DNA of 64,000 nucleotides from Geosiphon pyriformis (lineage: Eukaryota; Glomeromycota; Glomeromycetes; Archaeosporales; Geosiphonaceae): positions 969,432 through 1,033,431 of the forward strand of contig JAAOMT010000617.1 in assembly GCA_016748015.1 (NCBI GenBank). Reading direction: 5' to 3'. A program made the translations under genes and the position numbers. Below, in pieces: positions 31,385-43,318 of this stretch. The notes under the pieces were generated by a model. The model worked only from the letters and a program-made list of their open reading frames with translations, did no database searches and was not told the DNA's origin. Positions within the stretch are counted from its first letter, which is position 1, and every line of letters begins with the position of its first letter.

Positions 31385-33346
31385 AAAAAAACTTTAATAA
31401 CTCTTTGTCTCCTTAATTTTATGACCACGACCAAAACAAAGAGTAAAAAAGCTGCACCTAATATCTGTCTTGAGATATCTAATAAAATTTCAACCAGAGG
31501 AGCTTTTTCTGTTGTAAAAACAACTAAACAGAATGTTTTAGAAGCCTTTTCTCTACCCAGTAATCGTGATAAGCTGCCTTTAGTAGCTACTAAAGCAACT
31601 TTCTTATCTTTGGCTGGTTTCTTACCAGTCAAAGTTCCCTCAAAGAGACACACTTGGATTAGTCCTAGTGTTGTCTTCACTCCGACTAAGAGTCCAAAAG
31701 TTTTTAATAATAGACCAATAAATAAACTGGTCTTCTCCTTTATAGCTTCAACATCTGGTGCTTCTAGTACCACCTCTTCAAAAAAAATGGTCAAAAAAAC
31801 CAAAAGTTCAGAAAAGTGGGAGCAATTGCTTGTCTCTGCTATTGTTACACCGAACCCCTTTGTGGTTCCCAATAAGATCTTAGATGAAATCTCCATAGTA
31901 TTATCTGGCATGTTATTCAAGATGGGCTTAAATCAACCACTGGCTATATTGTCAAATGTGGTGTCTTCTGGCAGATCATTGCTGGTTTTAGAAGCAAAAC
32001 AATCTCCTTCTGTTGAGTCACCTGTTCTTGTGAACTGGACTGATCAAATAAAAACTGAATTATCTCTTTTTCTAGTTTCTGGTACTACTTCTGATGATGC
32101 TTGGAAAACTATTACTAGTCGTCAAAGGTTTGCTGAGTGAGTGGCCTCCACTCTGGTGTCTGGTGCTACTTTTAAAATCAAATTGGCTCATGTTAAGGCT
32201 GTTTTTTAGTCTGTACATGGTTTTTTGGGTGTTAAATCTGTTTCAAAAGACAATATGAAGCTTTTTTATGTGAAATTTGCTTTTCAAACCTCTTTGGATA
32301 CTGTGTTTTTAGTTGAGCTTACAAGCTCTGTTTGTCTTGCTACTTTTAAAATTGCCAAGTCTTTGGTGGTTTCTAAGTCTGGATTTCTTTCTGCTGTTGT
32401 TGCACTGCATGATGTGCTTTTAGGTGTGTCTGCTGCTAATATTAAGACAGCTTTTAGTGTTTTTGGTATAGTTACTCGTGTTGTGCTGAAGTCTGCTGGC
32501 ATTTGGCAATATGTGGTAGTTTATTTTGAGAAGTTGGATTCTGCCATGTCTGCTTTGAATCATTGGTCAGTATTGGTGGGCAGGAATAGTGTTAGAATCC
32601 TTCTCTTGGTAAATCAAAATAAGACTATTTTGTTTCATGATAGGTTTAAGGCCAAGTTGGTCAACCTTTCTCTTGGCTGTACTGCCTTTGAAATCAGTAA
32701 TATGATTTCTCAGGTTGGTGGCCGGTTTTGTTTCATTCTTCGGTCTTCTGATTTTGGTCATCATTTTTGCTTTGCTCTAATTATGTTTGGCTCTCAAGCT
32801 GATTTGGACCTTGCTGTTGCCAATACTAATATGCTTAAAAAGTGCCATATCTGGTAAGAGACTCTTAATTGTCAGCATTGTTTTCAATGTTAAGAAACAA
32901 GTCACTTGGCTGTAGACTGTAAAGTTGTTTCATTTCTCTTTCTTAAGGCTCCCAAGATGTTCAAACCATGTTTTGTTGGTTTTTTGTCTTATGCTAAGGC
33001 ATCTGCTCTCCCTGTTATGTCTGAATTTCCTTCTTTGGTGGCTTTCACTCCTTTTGTGGCTGTTGTTGATCCTGTTGTTGGGTCCAGATTGGACTTTTTG
33101 GAAAAGCAAATTTCGGATTTGGCTGCTTTGGTAAAGTCTATTGTTGAGTCTGTTGGCTCTTTGGTTGCCTTAGTGTCTTGTTTTCTTGATGATAATGCTG
33201 TTAAAACTGTTTAGTTAGAGAAAGATCTCCTTTCTATGAAATATGTTTCTAACAATTTTGTCAATCTTTTGGTTGGTGTGTCTAAGGACATTGCTTGTCT
33301 TAGATCTGAAGTTGACTTTGGTGACATGGATTATAATGATATACAG

Positions 33347-33351
33347 ACCAC
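33347..33351. repeat. target site duplication ACCAC, left copy
   Basis: ACCAC precedes the solo LTR and recurs at 34385-34389. Removing the LTR and one copy restores the ORF1 frame across the site. Confidence 0.9.
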
Positions 33352-34384
33352 TATTACAAATGATTCTTTGGGGTGTCGAGTGAATAACAAACCTGTAACT
33401 TGGTGTTCAAGATGATTGGTGACAATGATAATCTAAAGGTATTTTATCTGAAAGTTTTCCAATTGAGTTTTTTGTATAATGAACAGAGATTCAATGGTAA
33501 CAGTTTATTAGTAGTTTCTTGGCATCGTAGTTTTGCTGATTGCTTGCTCAGCTTGATAATTGATGATTCTCCTGGTATGATATCCTCCGTAAGTGTATAC
33601 TAGTGTAGTTTCCTAATGTCAGTTTCTCTGTAAGTCCTCCAAGAGTAAGTGTTGTTTAAGCAAGTTTATTCCTCCATAAGTCTTTTAAAAATAAGTATTT
33701 TTTGTAAGCTTTATTTCTCTGTAAGTCCTCCAAGAGTAAATCCTTTAATCAAGTTAATAAACAACAAAGAAAATAAAGAAAAATAAAAGAGAAAATAAGA
33801 AATAAGCCAAGGTGATTTGCAAGTTAGTATTCCATTAATAGCCGTGATCAAGAGCTATTGTTTCGGTATGGTTAAGTATCAGTTACCATCAACATGAAGT
33901 GTTGATAGTGGAGAATGAATTTGATATAGTGAATAATTATTTATTTGAGGATTGTGGTAACTAAGCTAAAAATTCTTGGTGTTGATTCTCTTTTTTTTTT
34001 TAATTTTAATAATTATGATTTTGCAAGTCTAATTGATTCTATGAGTCTAATTGATTCTATGAGTTTAATTGACTCCACAAATCAATTGACTCTAAGTCCT
34101 ATTGACTAATTTTCTAACTTCTGATAATACTGCTATATATATGTATTTGAGATTCCTCAATTCCTTAATTCTTCATGTCAGGAATCCTGAAATTCCTGGA
34201 ATTCTGCAATTCTTTTAAGAGGAATCCTGGAATTCTGAAATCCTGCAATTCCTCATGTGAGAATTCTGCAATTTCTGGAATCCTGCAATTTCTCTGAGAG
34301 AAATCCTGGAATTCCACATTTACTATGTTTACCTATGATTGGCTAATTTATATGCTAATATACTTCCTATATTTTATGAGTAAT
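33352..34384 (-). repeat. solo LTR of G2 inside H1 ORF1
   Basis: It begins TATTACAAATGATTCTTTGG and ends TTTTATGAGTAAT, matching the G2 LTRs at 8183 and 18665. ACCAC duplications flank it exactly. At 1033 bp it is longer than the other LTRs, with extra TAAGTCCTCCAAGAGTAA-type repeats at 33620-33745 and TCTAATTGATTCTATGAG repeats at 34038-34070. Loss of the internal region by LTR-LTR recombination explains it. Confidence 0.92.
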
Positions 34385-34389
34385 ACCAC
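34385..34389. repeat. target site duplication ACCAC, right copy
   Basis: Matches 33347-33351. Confidence 0.9.
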
Positions 34390-34745
34390 CAAACTTTCTC
34401 TTTTGAGTGAAAACACTGTTGAGCATGTTATTGCTTTGTGGTGAATATCAAGTGCTGAGGTTAGGAGTAGTGTTAAATCTACTAGATTATTTCTTAGTGA
34501 GTTTATTTTTGATTTTAGGAATCTGAATGGTGTGATTAAAAAAATTTGTGGTTTGAAATTATTCCTACCTTCTATTGTTTCAGCTTAGTTAATGTTTTGA
34601 CTGACTCGGGTGGTTTGTCATATGTAGAAAATGCATAATTCATGTCTAATTTGTAATTTCTTAATGGCGCATAATATTAGATAGTGTTTGGGCACATCTT
34701 ATTAAAACATAATAATAATAATAAAAAAATATGCCAATAAAGTTA

Positions 34746-35172
34746 AAAAAAAACTAGAAATTAATTGTAAAAAAATCAGTCAAAATTAAAAACATTTGTC
34801 TAAACACCAAAAAAAATAGTTATATTATTAATAAAAAAACAATATATTTATTTGTTAAAAAACAAATTTTATTATTTTTATTAGAAAATAAAATACAGAT
34901 TTTATTAAAAACAGTATTATTATTAATATTAACTTTATAAACACCAAAATTTTTTAATTATATAAAAAAATTCAAACAATACAATTAAAAAAATATTTAT
35001 TTTTATTTAAAATTATAAAAAAAAGTCTAAATTAGAATTAAAAAATCAGAAATAAAATTAGTTATAAAATTAGTTATAAAAATAAACAACTAGTTTAAAA
35101 ACCAAAAAATTTGTGATTAAAAATTTTTAAATAATCAAACTTTTTTAAGAAATATATACAAAAATTTAATTC

Positions 35173-35206
<34 letters not shown>

Positions 35207-37040
35207 AAAAAATAATAACAACAGAACAAAATTACCAACTATTGTTATTAAAAAAATTTTATATTATTTTTTTAATATTATTTTGTTATTAATTCTATTG
35301 TTAATAGAAGCTAATAAATTTTCAATAAACTAATTTATCTTTAAAATATCTTTCTATATTTTAAACTATATTTGCTATTAAACTTATAATAAAATAGCTA
35401 ATTTTATATTAATTATTTTGTGTAATTATTTTACAATAAAAGTTAATTTTTTTATAAAAATATCTTAATTATAAGCTCTTTAATAATATATAATTATTTT
35501 GTTATAAAAGTCAACTTTTCTACAAAAAATCTTAACTATAAACTATTTAATAATATAAAAAAAAATCCCAATTTATGTTTAAATATTATTTTTAGTTCAA
35601 GTTTAAAAACACCAATAGTTATTAAAATTAATAATTAATTAATTTTAAAATATTAGTTTCGATTTGGTAATTTTGAAACAGTAATAATTAAAAATTTTTG
35701 GATTTTTAAAATAAGTTTTATTGAATTAATTTGTAATAATTAATTTTTTAATTTTAATTTTATATTTTCTTAAAAAAATAAGCTTTTTTTTTATATAATT
35801 TGTTGTAATACTATTTTATAATTTGATATCTTTTTTTTTAATATTTTGAATATTATATAATTCAAAATATTGTATAATTATTATAATTAGTTTTATTTAT
35901 GTTCTATACAAATTAAGTTATTAATTGAATAATAATATTTGATAATTTTTAATTAATAAATAATAATTTAAAAAAGTAATATATATTAATTAATAATAAA
36001 AATTATAAAAATAATTTTATACTGATTAATAACTTAAATTTTTATTAATAATATTATATTAATAAATAAAAACAAATTCAAATAAAGTTAAATAACTTTA
36101 TAAAAAATCATTAATAATGCAAATTGAAACTAGAATATTTAATATACCAAAAAAACTATTATTTATAATTACATATAATATATTAAACAAAAATCCAAAA
36201 AATTCAACTTACTATTATTATAATTATTATGTTAAAAAAAAATACAATTACTCAGAAAGATATGACAAATAAAATAAAAAACTATGTTTTATTTATAAAA
36301 AATATTTATTAAAAAAATATAATTAAATCAATATATTAAGTAAAAAAAATATATAATACAAATTTTTAATATATAATTTTTATTTATAACTAAATAAAAA
36401 AAAATATTATTAAAACAATATTTAATAAAATATTAAAAAAATTATAGTATTATTTACATAATAAAAACAAACTTTATAATATAGTCTAAACAAAAATAAA
36501 AATAAAAACACTAAAAAATATCAAAAATTATTAATTAAAATAATTAATAAAATTACTTACTATAATATATTTAATTTGTTAAAAAAATTTCAAAAAAACT
36601 ACCAACAATTATATTTTATTTGCTAAAAGCAAAAACAATATCTTATTCAAATTAATATTTATTTTATATAGTCTAAAAGTTTTTTGGCAAATTTAATTTA
36701 AAAAAAATTGCTACAATTATAATATTTTTTAATGCTTTTAATATTTTTTATAAATTATTTGATTACAAATTTATAAATTTGTAATTATTAAATTAATTAT
36801 TTTTAAATTTGTTGTAATATTTAATAAAGTTAAAAATTAATTTTAAAAACAATTTTTTGGTTAAATTTGTTAAGATTTTTTTAAATTGCAATATTAATTT
36901 TACAAATAATTTATTTTTAGATTTTATCTTTCTAATAATATTTTAATATTTATTATTTTAAATAATTTAATTTTTTTTAAAGTTTTTTATTCTTTAAAAA
37001 AATTTAAAACTACTTTTTTTAAACTTTACTAAATAAAAAT
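34746..37040. other. 2.3-kb very AT-rich spacer
   Basis: Almost pure A/T, with a (TTA)n-like run at about 35175-35203. No domain is recognised. It may be the decayed 5' part of the LINE that becomes readable at 37041, but I could not align it. Confidence 0.5.
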
Positions 37041-37780
37041 AAATAAATATGTATAAGGCATATAATTTGGTCAATTGACACCACTTGAAAATGAGCTTAA
37101 GGTAAATCAAAATATATGATAAATTCATCGATTTCTTTGGTAGCATATATAATGATAGGATTAATAAGGTAATTATAGATTTTAGTTTTTTAAAAGACTA
37201 TAAAATACACAATAGTTTGGATCAGGATTAAGTTTTTTCTCTCCTTCTTTGGAAAATCTTCTATGATCCACTGTTATGTAAGATCAAAAAACATGAACAT
37301 TTATATAAATATTGAATTAATACCAAGTTTGTGACAAAAACTGAGAGGATTGAGAATAGTAGTGGTTTGTCTTTTTTTTTGTGGCTAGTGCTTTTATTGA
37401 TAATTTAATTTGGGTTGAAGATTATTAGACTTCTATGCAGTATGTTCTGAATATTGCTAGTGAATTTTTTGATCAATAATATTTCAATTAATATTAAAAA
37501 AACTGTGGCTATTTTTATTAATTAGGATGTTAAAGTTGCTTCTTTAAGTATTAGTGGTCAACTAATTTTAATTGCCAAAAAAAATGAGGCACACAGATAT
37601 CTGAAAATTTTTTTATCAACTGAAGAGCTGTTCAAGCCAAGTGTGACTAAGACTCATTCTGATGTTTGTTTTTTTGTTAATATTGTGCTCAGAAAAGTCA
37701 TTATGGATAAGCAGTTTTTTTATTTGGTATTAGCTGTTTTGCAGTTTATTGTTAGTTACAAAACACAGTTTAATTTTGTT
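37041..37780 (+). pseudogene. L2 LINE RT fragment, left of a G2 insertion
   Basis: It begins MYKAYNLVN, equivalent to the MWKAYDSVGW palm motif of the copy at 28018. It continues through FFGSIYNDRINKVIIDF and ASAFIDNLIWV (near 37400), where the second catalytic Asp is Asn, to VTKHSLILLL at the G2 insertion. Frameshifts and stops are frequent. The reading resumes at 47665. Confidence 0.78.
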
Positions 37781-38541
37781 ATTACTTAAAGAAAACAGAT
37801 ATAGGAAAATAGTAGACCAATAAGAGAGTAATAGTTAGCACATAAGCATATTGCTCAGCAATATGGAGCAATGTCAGAAATCATGGCACATTGCTTGAGA
37901 AATTTTAGCACATTACTTGAGAATGTAAGCAATCTTGTAAAACCTAAATTATGTATATATAATAGTAGCATTAGAAGTAAAAAAGACAAATCTTCCAGTT
38001 TAGATTTCATCTAAGCAATCTTCTAATTCACAAATATCAATAAATAATTATTCACTATCTCAATCTACTCTCTACTATCAACACTTCATGTTAATAGTAA
38101 TTGATAGCTCTTGATTACAACTATTGACGGGATACTAATTTGCAATTGCTTTTACATGTTTCTTTATTTTCTTGTATTTTCTTTAATTTTTTTTGTTATT
38201 TTTTTGGGTTTTACTAAATTGATTAAGGATTAAGCACTAAGATACAGAAATTATAGGGACTGGTAAAAGACCTGTAAAACAAAGGTAGAACACTCATAGA
38301 TTTGAGGATAGCTTACCAGGAGGATTACTGGCCACCATGCTAAGAAAAAAATTTGATGAAACTGTGGTTTCGGAAAGCTATAGATAAAACTATCAATTAA
38401 ATCTCTGTTTATTATACAAAGAACTCCACAAAAAAACCTTCAGATAAACTACACCTTCAGATATCAACACCAGAATACCAATCAAGCACCAAGTTACAGA
38501 TTTGTTATTTGATTTGAGATCCCAAATAATTATTTGTAACA
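37781..38541 (+). repeat. 5' LTR of G2 copy 2
   Basis: Begins ATTACTTAAAGAAAACAGAT and ends TATTTGTAACA. It aligns with 46865-47664 but lacks about 25 bp, including CTTAAACCATGCTGGAAC, between two TGATA/GATAG stretches. This looks like a short deletion. Confidence 0.9.
37947..37963 (+). promoter_or_regulatory. TATA-like box of the G2 LTR
   Basis: AATTATGTATATATAATAG lies about 170 bp into the LTR. The other LTR has AATTATGTATATATAGTGG at the equivalent place (47050). Upstream are repeats of AGCAAT and ATTGCT, possibly activator sites. Confidence 0.5.
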
Positions 38542-38543
38542 TT

Positions 38544-38565
38544 TAGTGCTTTCTGTGAGGTATAA
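38544..38565 (+). promoter_or_regulatory. primer binding site of G2 copy 2 (decayed)
   Basis: TAGTGCTTTCTGTGAGG follows the LTR. It corresponds to TGGTGCTCCCTGTAAGG in copy 1, with transition changes. Confidence 0.65.
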
Positions 38566-38603
38566 TCCTACAGAGAACCAGCACCAACAGCAATCATCCA
38601 AAA

Positions 38604-40720
38604 GTGGCAGAATCAAAAAACATAGGAGCAAACCATTTAGGATTTGCCAAATCCTTGTTCCAACAATACAGCCAACAATTAGGACTAAACAATAACTACT
38701 TTTCAGCAAAATCTGTCTTTAACTTCTATGTCAATGATAAAATCACAGACTACTTAGAAGAAACAATTAACATTGAATCCACAAGGAAAAATTTCTATAC
38801 AGAATTATTTCAACATACCAGCTTACCAAAAAACTACAGTTTTACACCAATTATCAGAAAAATCAATCAAATCATTGAAAGATATACACAACAACAATTC
38901 CCAATTACTTATGCAGACAAAAAAAAGGGAAGACTACAAACACCAGCAGTAACACCAAAACAAATACAACCACCCACTTGAAAGAAAACCAGAGTTGGAT
39001 CACCAACAAATCTATCATACTATTACATCTCAAGAAGCATCATCAACATCTCATTAACAGGTGCATTCACATTACATGCAACATCAACATTTGGCCAACT
39101 TCTATTTCAAAGTAAACAAAAGAAAACAGAATTACTAGGAACTTATAGTAACTACTTTAAGAGATTTAAATCACAATTCCCAATGCCATCAGAATTCTGA
39201 TTACTGCCACCCCAACTAGATTTCGGAAACGTGAGTTCCTAAGAAATAATAGAATCAAAAGAAGAGGAAAAAAAAGAAGCCGAAAATCAAAAATTTATTT
39301 ACCAGAACCTGATCTTAGAAAATTTAGAAGTTGAAATACTGAACATTAAAACCCAGCAAACTCAAAATGATCGAAATCCCAAAACAATTAATTAGCAAAA
39401 CTTATCTCCAGTAATCATTATCAATCAACTACCAATTGAACTGATTATTGAACTGATTCAATAGCAGCCACTTCAACCACCCCAACAATCACAACAGCTG
39501 CTTTAACTGCTGTAACAACAACTTCAACAACTATCACAACAACAAATCATAGCTCCAATGGCATATGCTCCTATTGCCAAACTTGAAAAATTCACTAACA
39601 AAGAAGATGATGCCCAAGTGTGGCTAAACAATATGAAAAAAGCCATTGCAGCCAATGGATAGAATGACACCAAAGCCATGTAGGCCATTTCCTACTTTCT
39701 CCAGGATACTGCCAATTCATGGTATCAAAGCTTGGCTAACAAACCCCAGAATTTCAATACATTTAAGCTTGTATTTCTACAATACTTCAGCAATAATAAT
39801 AGTATTAATTGGCTAGTAAACACTTTTATCACCATCAAGCAAGGAGAAAATAAAGCAGTCACTACTTATCTAGAATGCTTCTATAGAAATTTGTGCCAAA
39901 TTTAAGCAATTTAGACTGACTATTTTACAGCACCACAAATCCTGAACCAATTTATTAGAGGTTTGTGCAGTAGCATCCTCCAATGTATATGTTCAATGCA
40001 TCCAGCAGATCTTCAAGCTACAGTTACCAATGCCAAAGATTTTAAAGCAGCTAAACTCAAAGCTAACTATTCCCAAACTGTAAATCTAGTGATAAATGGA
40101 TCATCTGAATTGGATTCCAAATTGAAACAATTCAGTAATTTCATTAACCAGAAGCTTGAAGGATACTTAGCTAACAATCACACAGTTTATCAACCTTTAC
40201 AATGACACAATATCTAAGGAAATGTGAATCATTTCCAGAATCAGTCACATTCATCTTTTTTGACCAATCAACAGTGGCAGCAAGAGATACATGTTTGTCA
40301 CTACTGTGGTAAACAAGGACATTTAAAGATTGACTGTAGACTAAGAATAGATACCCAATGATTGGGAAATCAATATCAAAACCCCAATCACCAGTTTCCA
40401 ACTCCGAGTTACCAATCCAACCTAGCACTATATCAACTGACTTACTTACCAATGACACAACAGCCAATATATCAACCACTCATATATTAACCTCCAGTTT
40501 ATCAACCACAGCCACCAGTAATCTATTAACCACTGCAGCCACAAATTATTTATCAGATGCCCACAGTTCAAACACTGTCACCAAATCCAGCTCAAATGAC
40601 ATCAGAAAACCCCAAATCAAGAGTTACTCAAAACTGAAGATCAGTAATAGTTATATACCAACCAATCTCCAGTTCATCCAACCAGCCATCAGGATTATGA
40701 CAGCAAAATTCAGGAACTGA
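38604..40720 (+). pseudogene. G2 copy 2 Gag with CCHC knuckle
   Basis: The frame starts at a GTG codon (VAESKNIGANHLGFAKSLF). No ATG precedes it in the leader. The Gag core AKLEKFTNKEDDAQVWLNNM and SWYQSLANKPQNFNTFKLVF lies at about 39560-39790. The knuckle CHYCGKQGHLKIDC (about 40293-40334) is a perfect CX2CX4HX4C. A Gln/Pro/Tyr-rich region follows. The stops at 39658-39680 and 39457-39475 fall on Trp and Gln codons. Frame zero continues into the protease. Confidence 0.85.
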
Positions 40721-40819
40721 GTATACTCAAAACCCGAGTTTCCAAAACTATTTAAGTCTTCTGGTTATTTCAGAAGACACCCAACTCTATAATCCAGAAA
40801 CCAACCAACAATCAACACT

Positions 40820-41507
40820 TACCAGCAACATTCCACCAGCCACCATTACTAAGAATGAATCACTAGATGCCATTTTTCCATTCGAACTCAAGGAACTGTC
40901 AGCCACACCGTTATTTAGTGGAGCTGCTCTCAAAAAAAAACTTATCACCACTATGTACACCGATGTCAAAGTTAATAGCCACTCAATCAAATTAATCTTA
41001 AACAGAGGATCAGCCAGCAGCATCATCACAAAACAACTTATGGACCAATTAGGTTGCTGAATTGATCAAGCTGTCAACACATGAATCATTACAGCTGATG
41101 GAGCGACCAAAATTCTGATTGGCAAGATTGATGACTTCCCTATAGAAGTCAATAGCATTATTGTGCCAATCAAAGTATTAATTATGGAAGCTATTCAATA
41201 TCAAGCCCTCATTAGCAATGACTGGTTGTCTAAAACCAAAGCAACATTTGATTGGAATATGCAAGAGCTCCAACTTAGCCAGAACAGTCAACACACACAG
41301 GTACCAGCCACATGTGGCCATTTCAAAACTCACAACATGCCAGCATTTTTTATCGAGTTCGAGAAAAAAGAGAAGAAATCTACTTGGGAGACCTATCAAG
41401 TGTTATGGGCTGACAAAGATTACAACAAGTTATCACTGGTATTCTCGTGGGACAACAATGGGAAAAGAAAGAAAAGAGAAGAACTAACGACAACCAGGAA
41501 GAGCTAA
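40820..41507 (+). pseudogene. G2 copy 2 aspartic protease region
   Basis: The frame continues from Gag. SIKLILNRGSASSIITKQLM (about 40985-41045) is the active-site loop, but the catalytic Asp is Asn. QYQALISNDWLSKTKATFDW follows near 41200. Stops at about 41058 and 41082 interrupt it. The ORF from 41163 to 41507 is intact and ends in a Lys/Glu-rich stretch. Pol continues in the -1 frame. Confidence 0.75.
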
Positions 41508-41521
41508 TAGATTGAGAATAG

Positions 41522-42195
41522 AAAAAAAAGACAAAAGAAAAAAAAAAGGAGAAAGAAGAAGAATCCATATCCACCAGTGTTACCACTTATAATTTCTACA
41601 CTATACTACAGCAATTTGCTTATTGCTGCCCAAAACTAGTATGCATTAATTGTGGCAAGAAATTGTCATCAATGGGCACTTGCTGTGGCAATAATAAAGA
41701 ATACCAGATAGCAACCAAGTTCTACTGTCACTCTTGCATCATAGAACGTTTTGGAAGACCAAAACGAATGGGAAAATAGGATAATGAGCCATGTTTGGCT
41801 TATGGGAAAACTCTTCTTGACAAAAGAATATGGAATGACATTCCTGGGAGGGAGAGAACATGTGACAAATTATGTCAATACACAATTCTTATAAGTGACT
41901 GGATGAGAAAAGAAACACCTATAGATGCTGCCTGGAGATATGCAGTTAAATGATTAAATGAATGTCCACACAATGATGACAAAATTTGGCAAATGGCACT
42001 CACCAAAATCAAAGGAGCATCACCAGAAGAAATAAAAACAATTAAAGATAACCTACCTGAACCCATAGAACTTGACTGGGACTCAGAACCAGTCATAAAT
42101 CTACTAGATCCAGAGCAATTCTATGAACACTATTAGGAATTAGCACCCACTAGAGAGGAACAAGAACAACAGTTAGAAAAAATCAACACTTGACT
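41522..42195 (+). pseudogene. Cys-rich segment before dUTPase, G2 copy 2
   Basis: After a Lys/Glu-rich linker the frame encodes YCCPKLVCINCGKK, MGTCCGNN, FYCHSCIIERFG and EPCLAYGKTLL. These Cys pairs suggest two structural zinc sites. Further Cys occur in TCDKLCQY and NECPHNDD. The segment then runs into IDAAWRYAVK, LPEPIELDWDSEP and ELAPTREEQEQQLEKI. I know no named domain for it. Both G2 copies have it, so it belongs to the element. Confidence 0.65.
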
Positions 42196-42208
42196 ATGTA
42201 ATCATTGT

Positions 42209-43306
42209 TTGATTCTCTGTAATTTTCAATATTATAATGAGTGTGATCTTATTTACAATTCACTGATCCACATAATCTACACAATCCCAGAAGAGAAGGA
42301 ACCAATCAGCAACTGCACATCAGAATCAAAATCAATTTTCAATCCCAATTCAAACTCTGACAATGACGACAACAAAAATAATGATTCTAGCTCTGCTCAA
42401 AATAGCAACAATTTTAACTTAAATTCAAACTTTAATTCAAACTCTAAACAATATATTGCATTTTTTGATCTCACCAAAGAACAAGAACTTAAATGGTTCA
42501 GCAATAATGGCAAGAGTATCATGTCAGAACATACACATGATACTGATGCAGAGTTTAATTTGAGATATCCAGAGAAGGATGCCATAAAATTGGAATCCCA
42601 TTCGTGTATCTACATTGATTTCAAAATAGCACTGGAAATTCTAGCAACAACAATGATTCAATTAGCATCTAGGAGTGGCTTAGCCAAAAAGAAAATCAAC
42701 ATTAAAGAAGAAATAATTAACGCAGAATACATAGGAAATATTATTGCTATACTACAAAATAATTCAGAAAAGGCCTATGTAATAGAGCCAAATGAAAAGA
42801 TAGCACAGACAATATTTCTGTCTCTGGTAAAAGTAGTTCAGCTAATGTCAGTGGGAAACAGAGAAGAATTAGGGATCACAGCTAAAAGGATACAGAAATT
42901 CAGATCAACAGATAAAATAGATATACCAGTTAATATAACAGAGGAAGAAGTTATTGACAAAGGAGAAATTATCTCAACCTGTTAATCAATTTCTATTCCA
43001 TCATATGACCAGTATATGTTAGCCATAAAAAGAGAAGTAAAGAATCAAGCTCAGTTGTTTAAAGCAGAAGCCACCATTTGTGAAGCAGGAAAGATTGAAC
43101 TCACTAATCTCTACATATCAGCCAAAAGCCCCAAGAACATTAAAATTCCCATCCACAACACAATGGGAAGTGTCATTAAAATACCAAAGGGAACCATCAT
43201 TGGATATTTAACCACCAAAGTGGAGGATCAACCACTAAACCACATTTCAAATTTTCCACAGCTTTGCAAATATGTAGACATTATATCACAAACCATTTAC
43301 AAATAA
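42209..43306 (+). pseudogene. dUTPase domain of G2 copy 2 Pol
   Basis: The five motifs are HDTDAEFNLRY (motif 1, where the Gly and Asp of copy 1 are changed), ASRSGLAKKKINI (motif 2), EEIINAEYIGNIIAILQN (motif 3), PNEKIAQTIF (motif 4) and RIQKFRSTDK (motif 5). An Asn/Ser/Asp-rich linker precedes the domain. One stop (TAA at 42983-42985) separates it from about 95 C-terminal residues (43016-43306) ending YVDIISQTIYK. Motif 1 and motif 5 changes make it unlikely to be active. It is collinear with the intact frame at 12575-13609. Confidence 0.8.
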
Positions 43307-43318
43307 AGTGAATGTTAT

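Larger units (their letters stand above)
31421..34590 (+). pseudogene. H1 ORF1, copy B (interrupted)
   Basis: The protein aligns end to end with the copy A ORF1: SKKAAPNICLEISNKIST at the start, RRM-like ALHDVLLGVSAANIKTAF, KLVNLSLGCTAFEISNMI, then a degenerate knuckle. Copy A has two close Cys in the knuckle, but here stops at 32856 and near 32892 destroy it (CQHCFQC.ETSHLAVDC). Stops also lie at 32138 (TGA, the Trp codon that is TAG in copy A), 32207 and 33212. Single-base indels are few. A solo LTR splits it at 33351. Confidence 0.8.
31385..34745 (+). mobile_element. ORF1-only LINE derivative H1, copy B, split by a solo LTR
   Basis: The leader CTCTTTGTCTCCTTAATTTT and the start ATGACCAC match copy A. 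ORF1 runs to 33351, is interrupted by a solo G2 LTR (33352-34384), and resumes at 34390 with LSLLSENTVEHVIALW, equivalent to FLSEDTIERVIALW of copy A. The 3' tail (34600-34745: GTCATATGTAGAAAATGCAT) ends in AATAATAATAATAAAAAAA. Without the LTR the element is about 2.3 kb, like copy A, and again lacks ORF2. Confidence 0.85.

Noticed and set aside
35175-35203. Microsatellite of possible functional interest
   Set aside because: Short TTA run in almost pure A/T DNA, expected from composition.
41507-41545. Programmed -1 frameshift at the A-rich tract between Gag-protease and Pol
   Set aside because: In copy 2 Pol is in the -1 frame, but in copy 1 the offset differs. With decayed copies, random indels explain this equally well.
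41380-41586. Ser/Phe-rich minus ORF
   Set aside because: Complement of the Lys/Glu-rich linker between protease and Pol in G2 copy 2.
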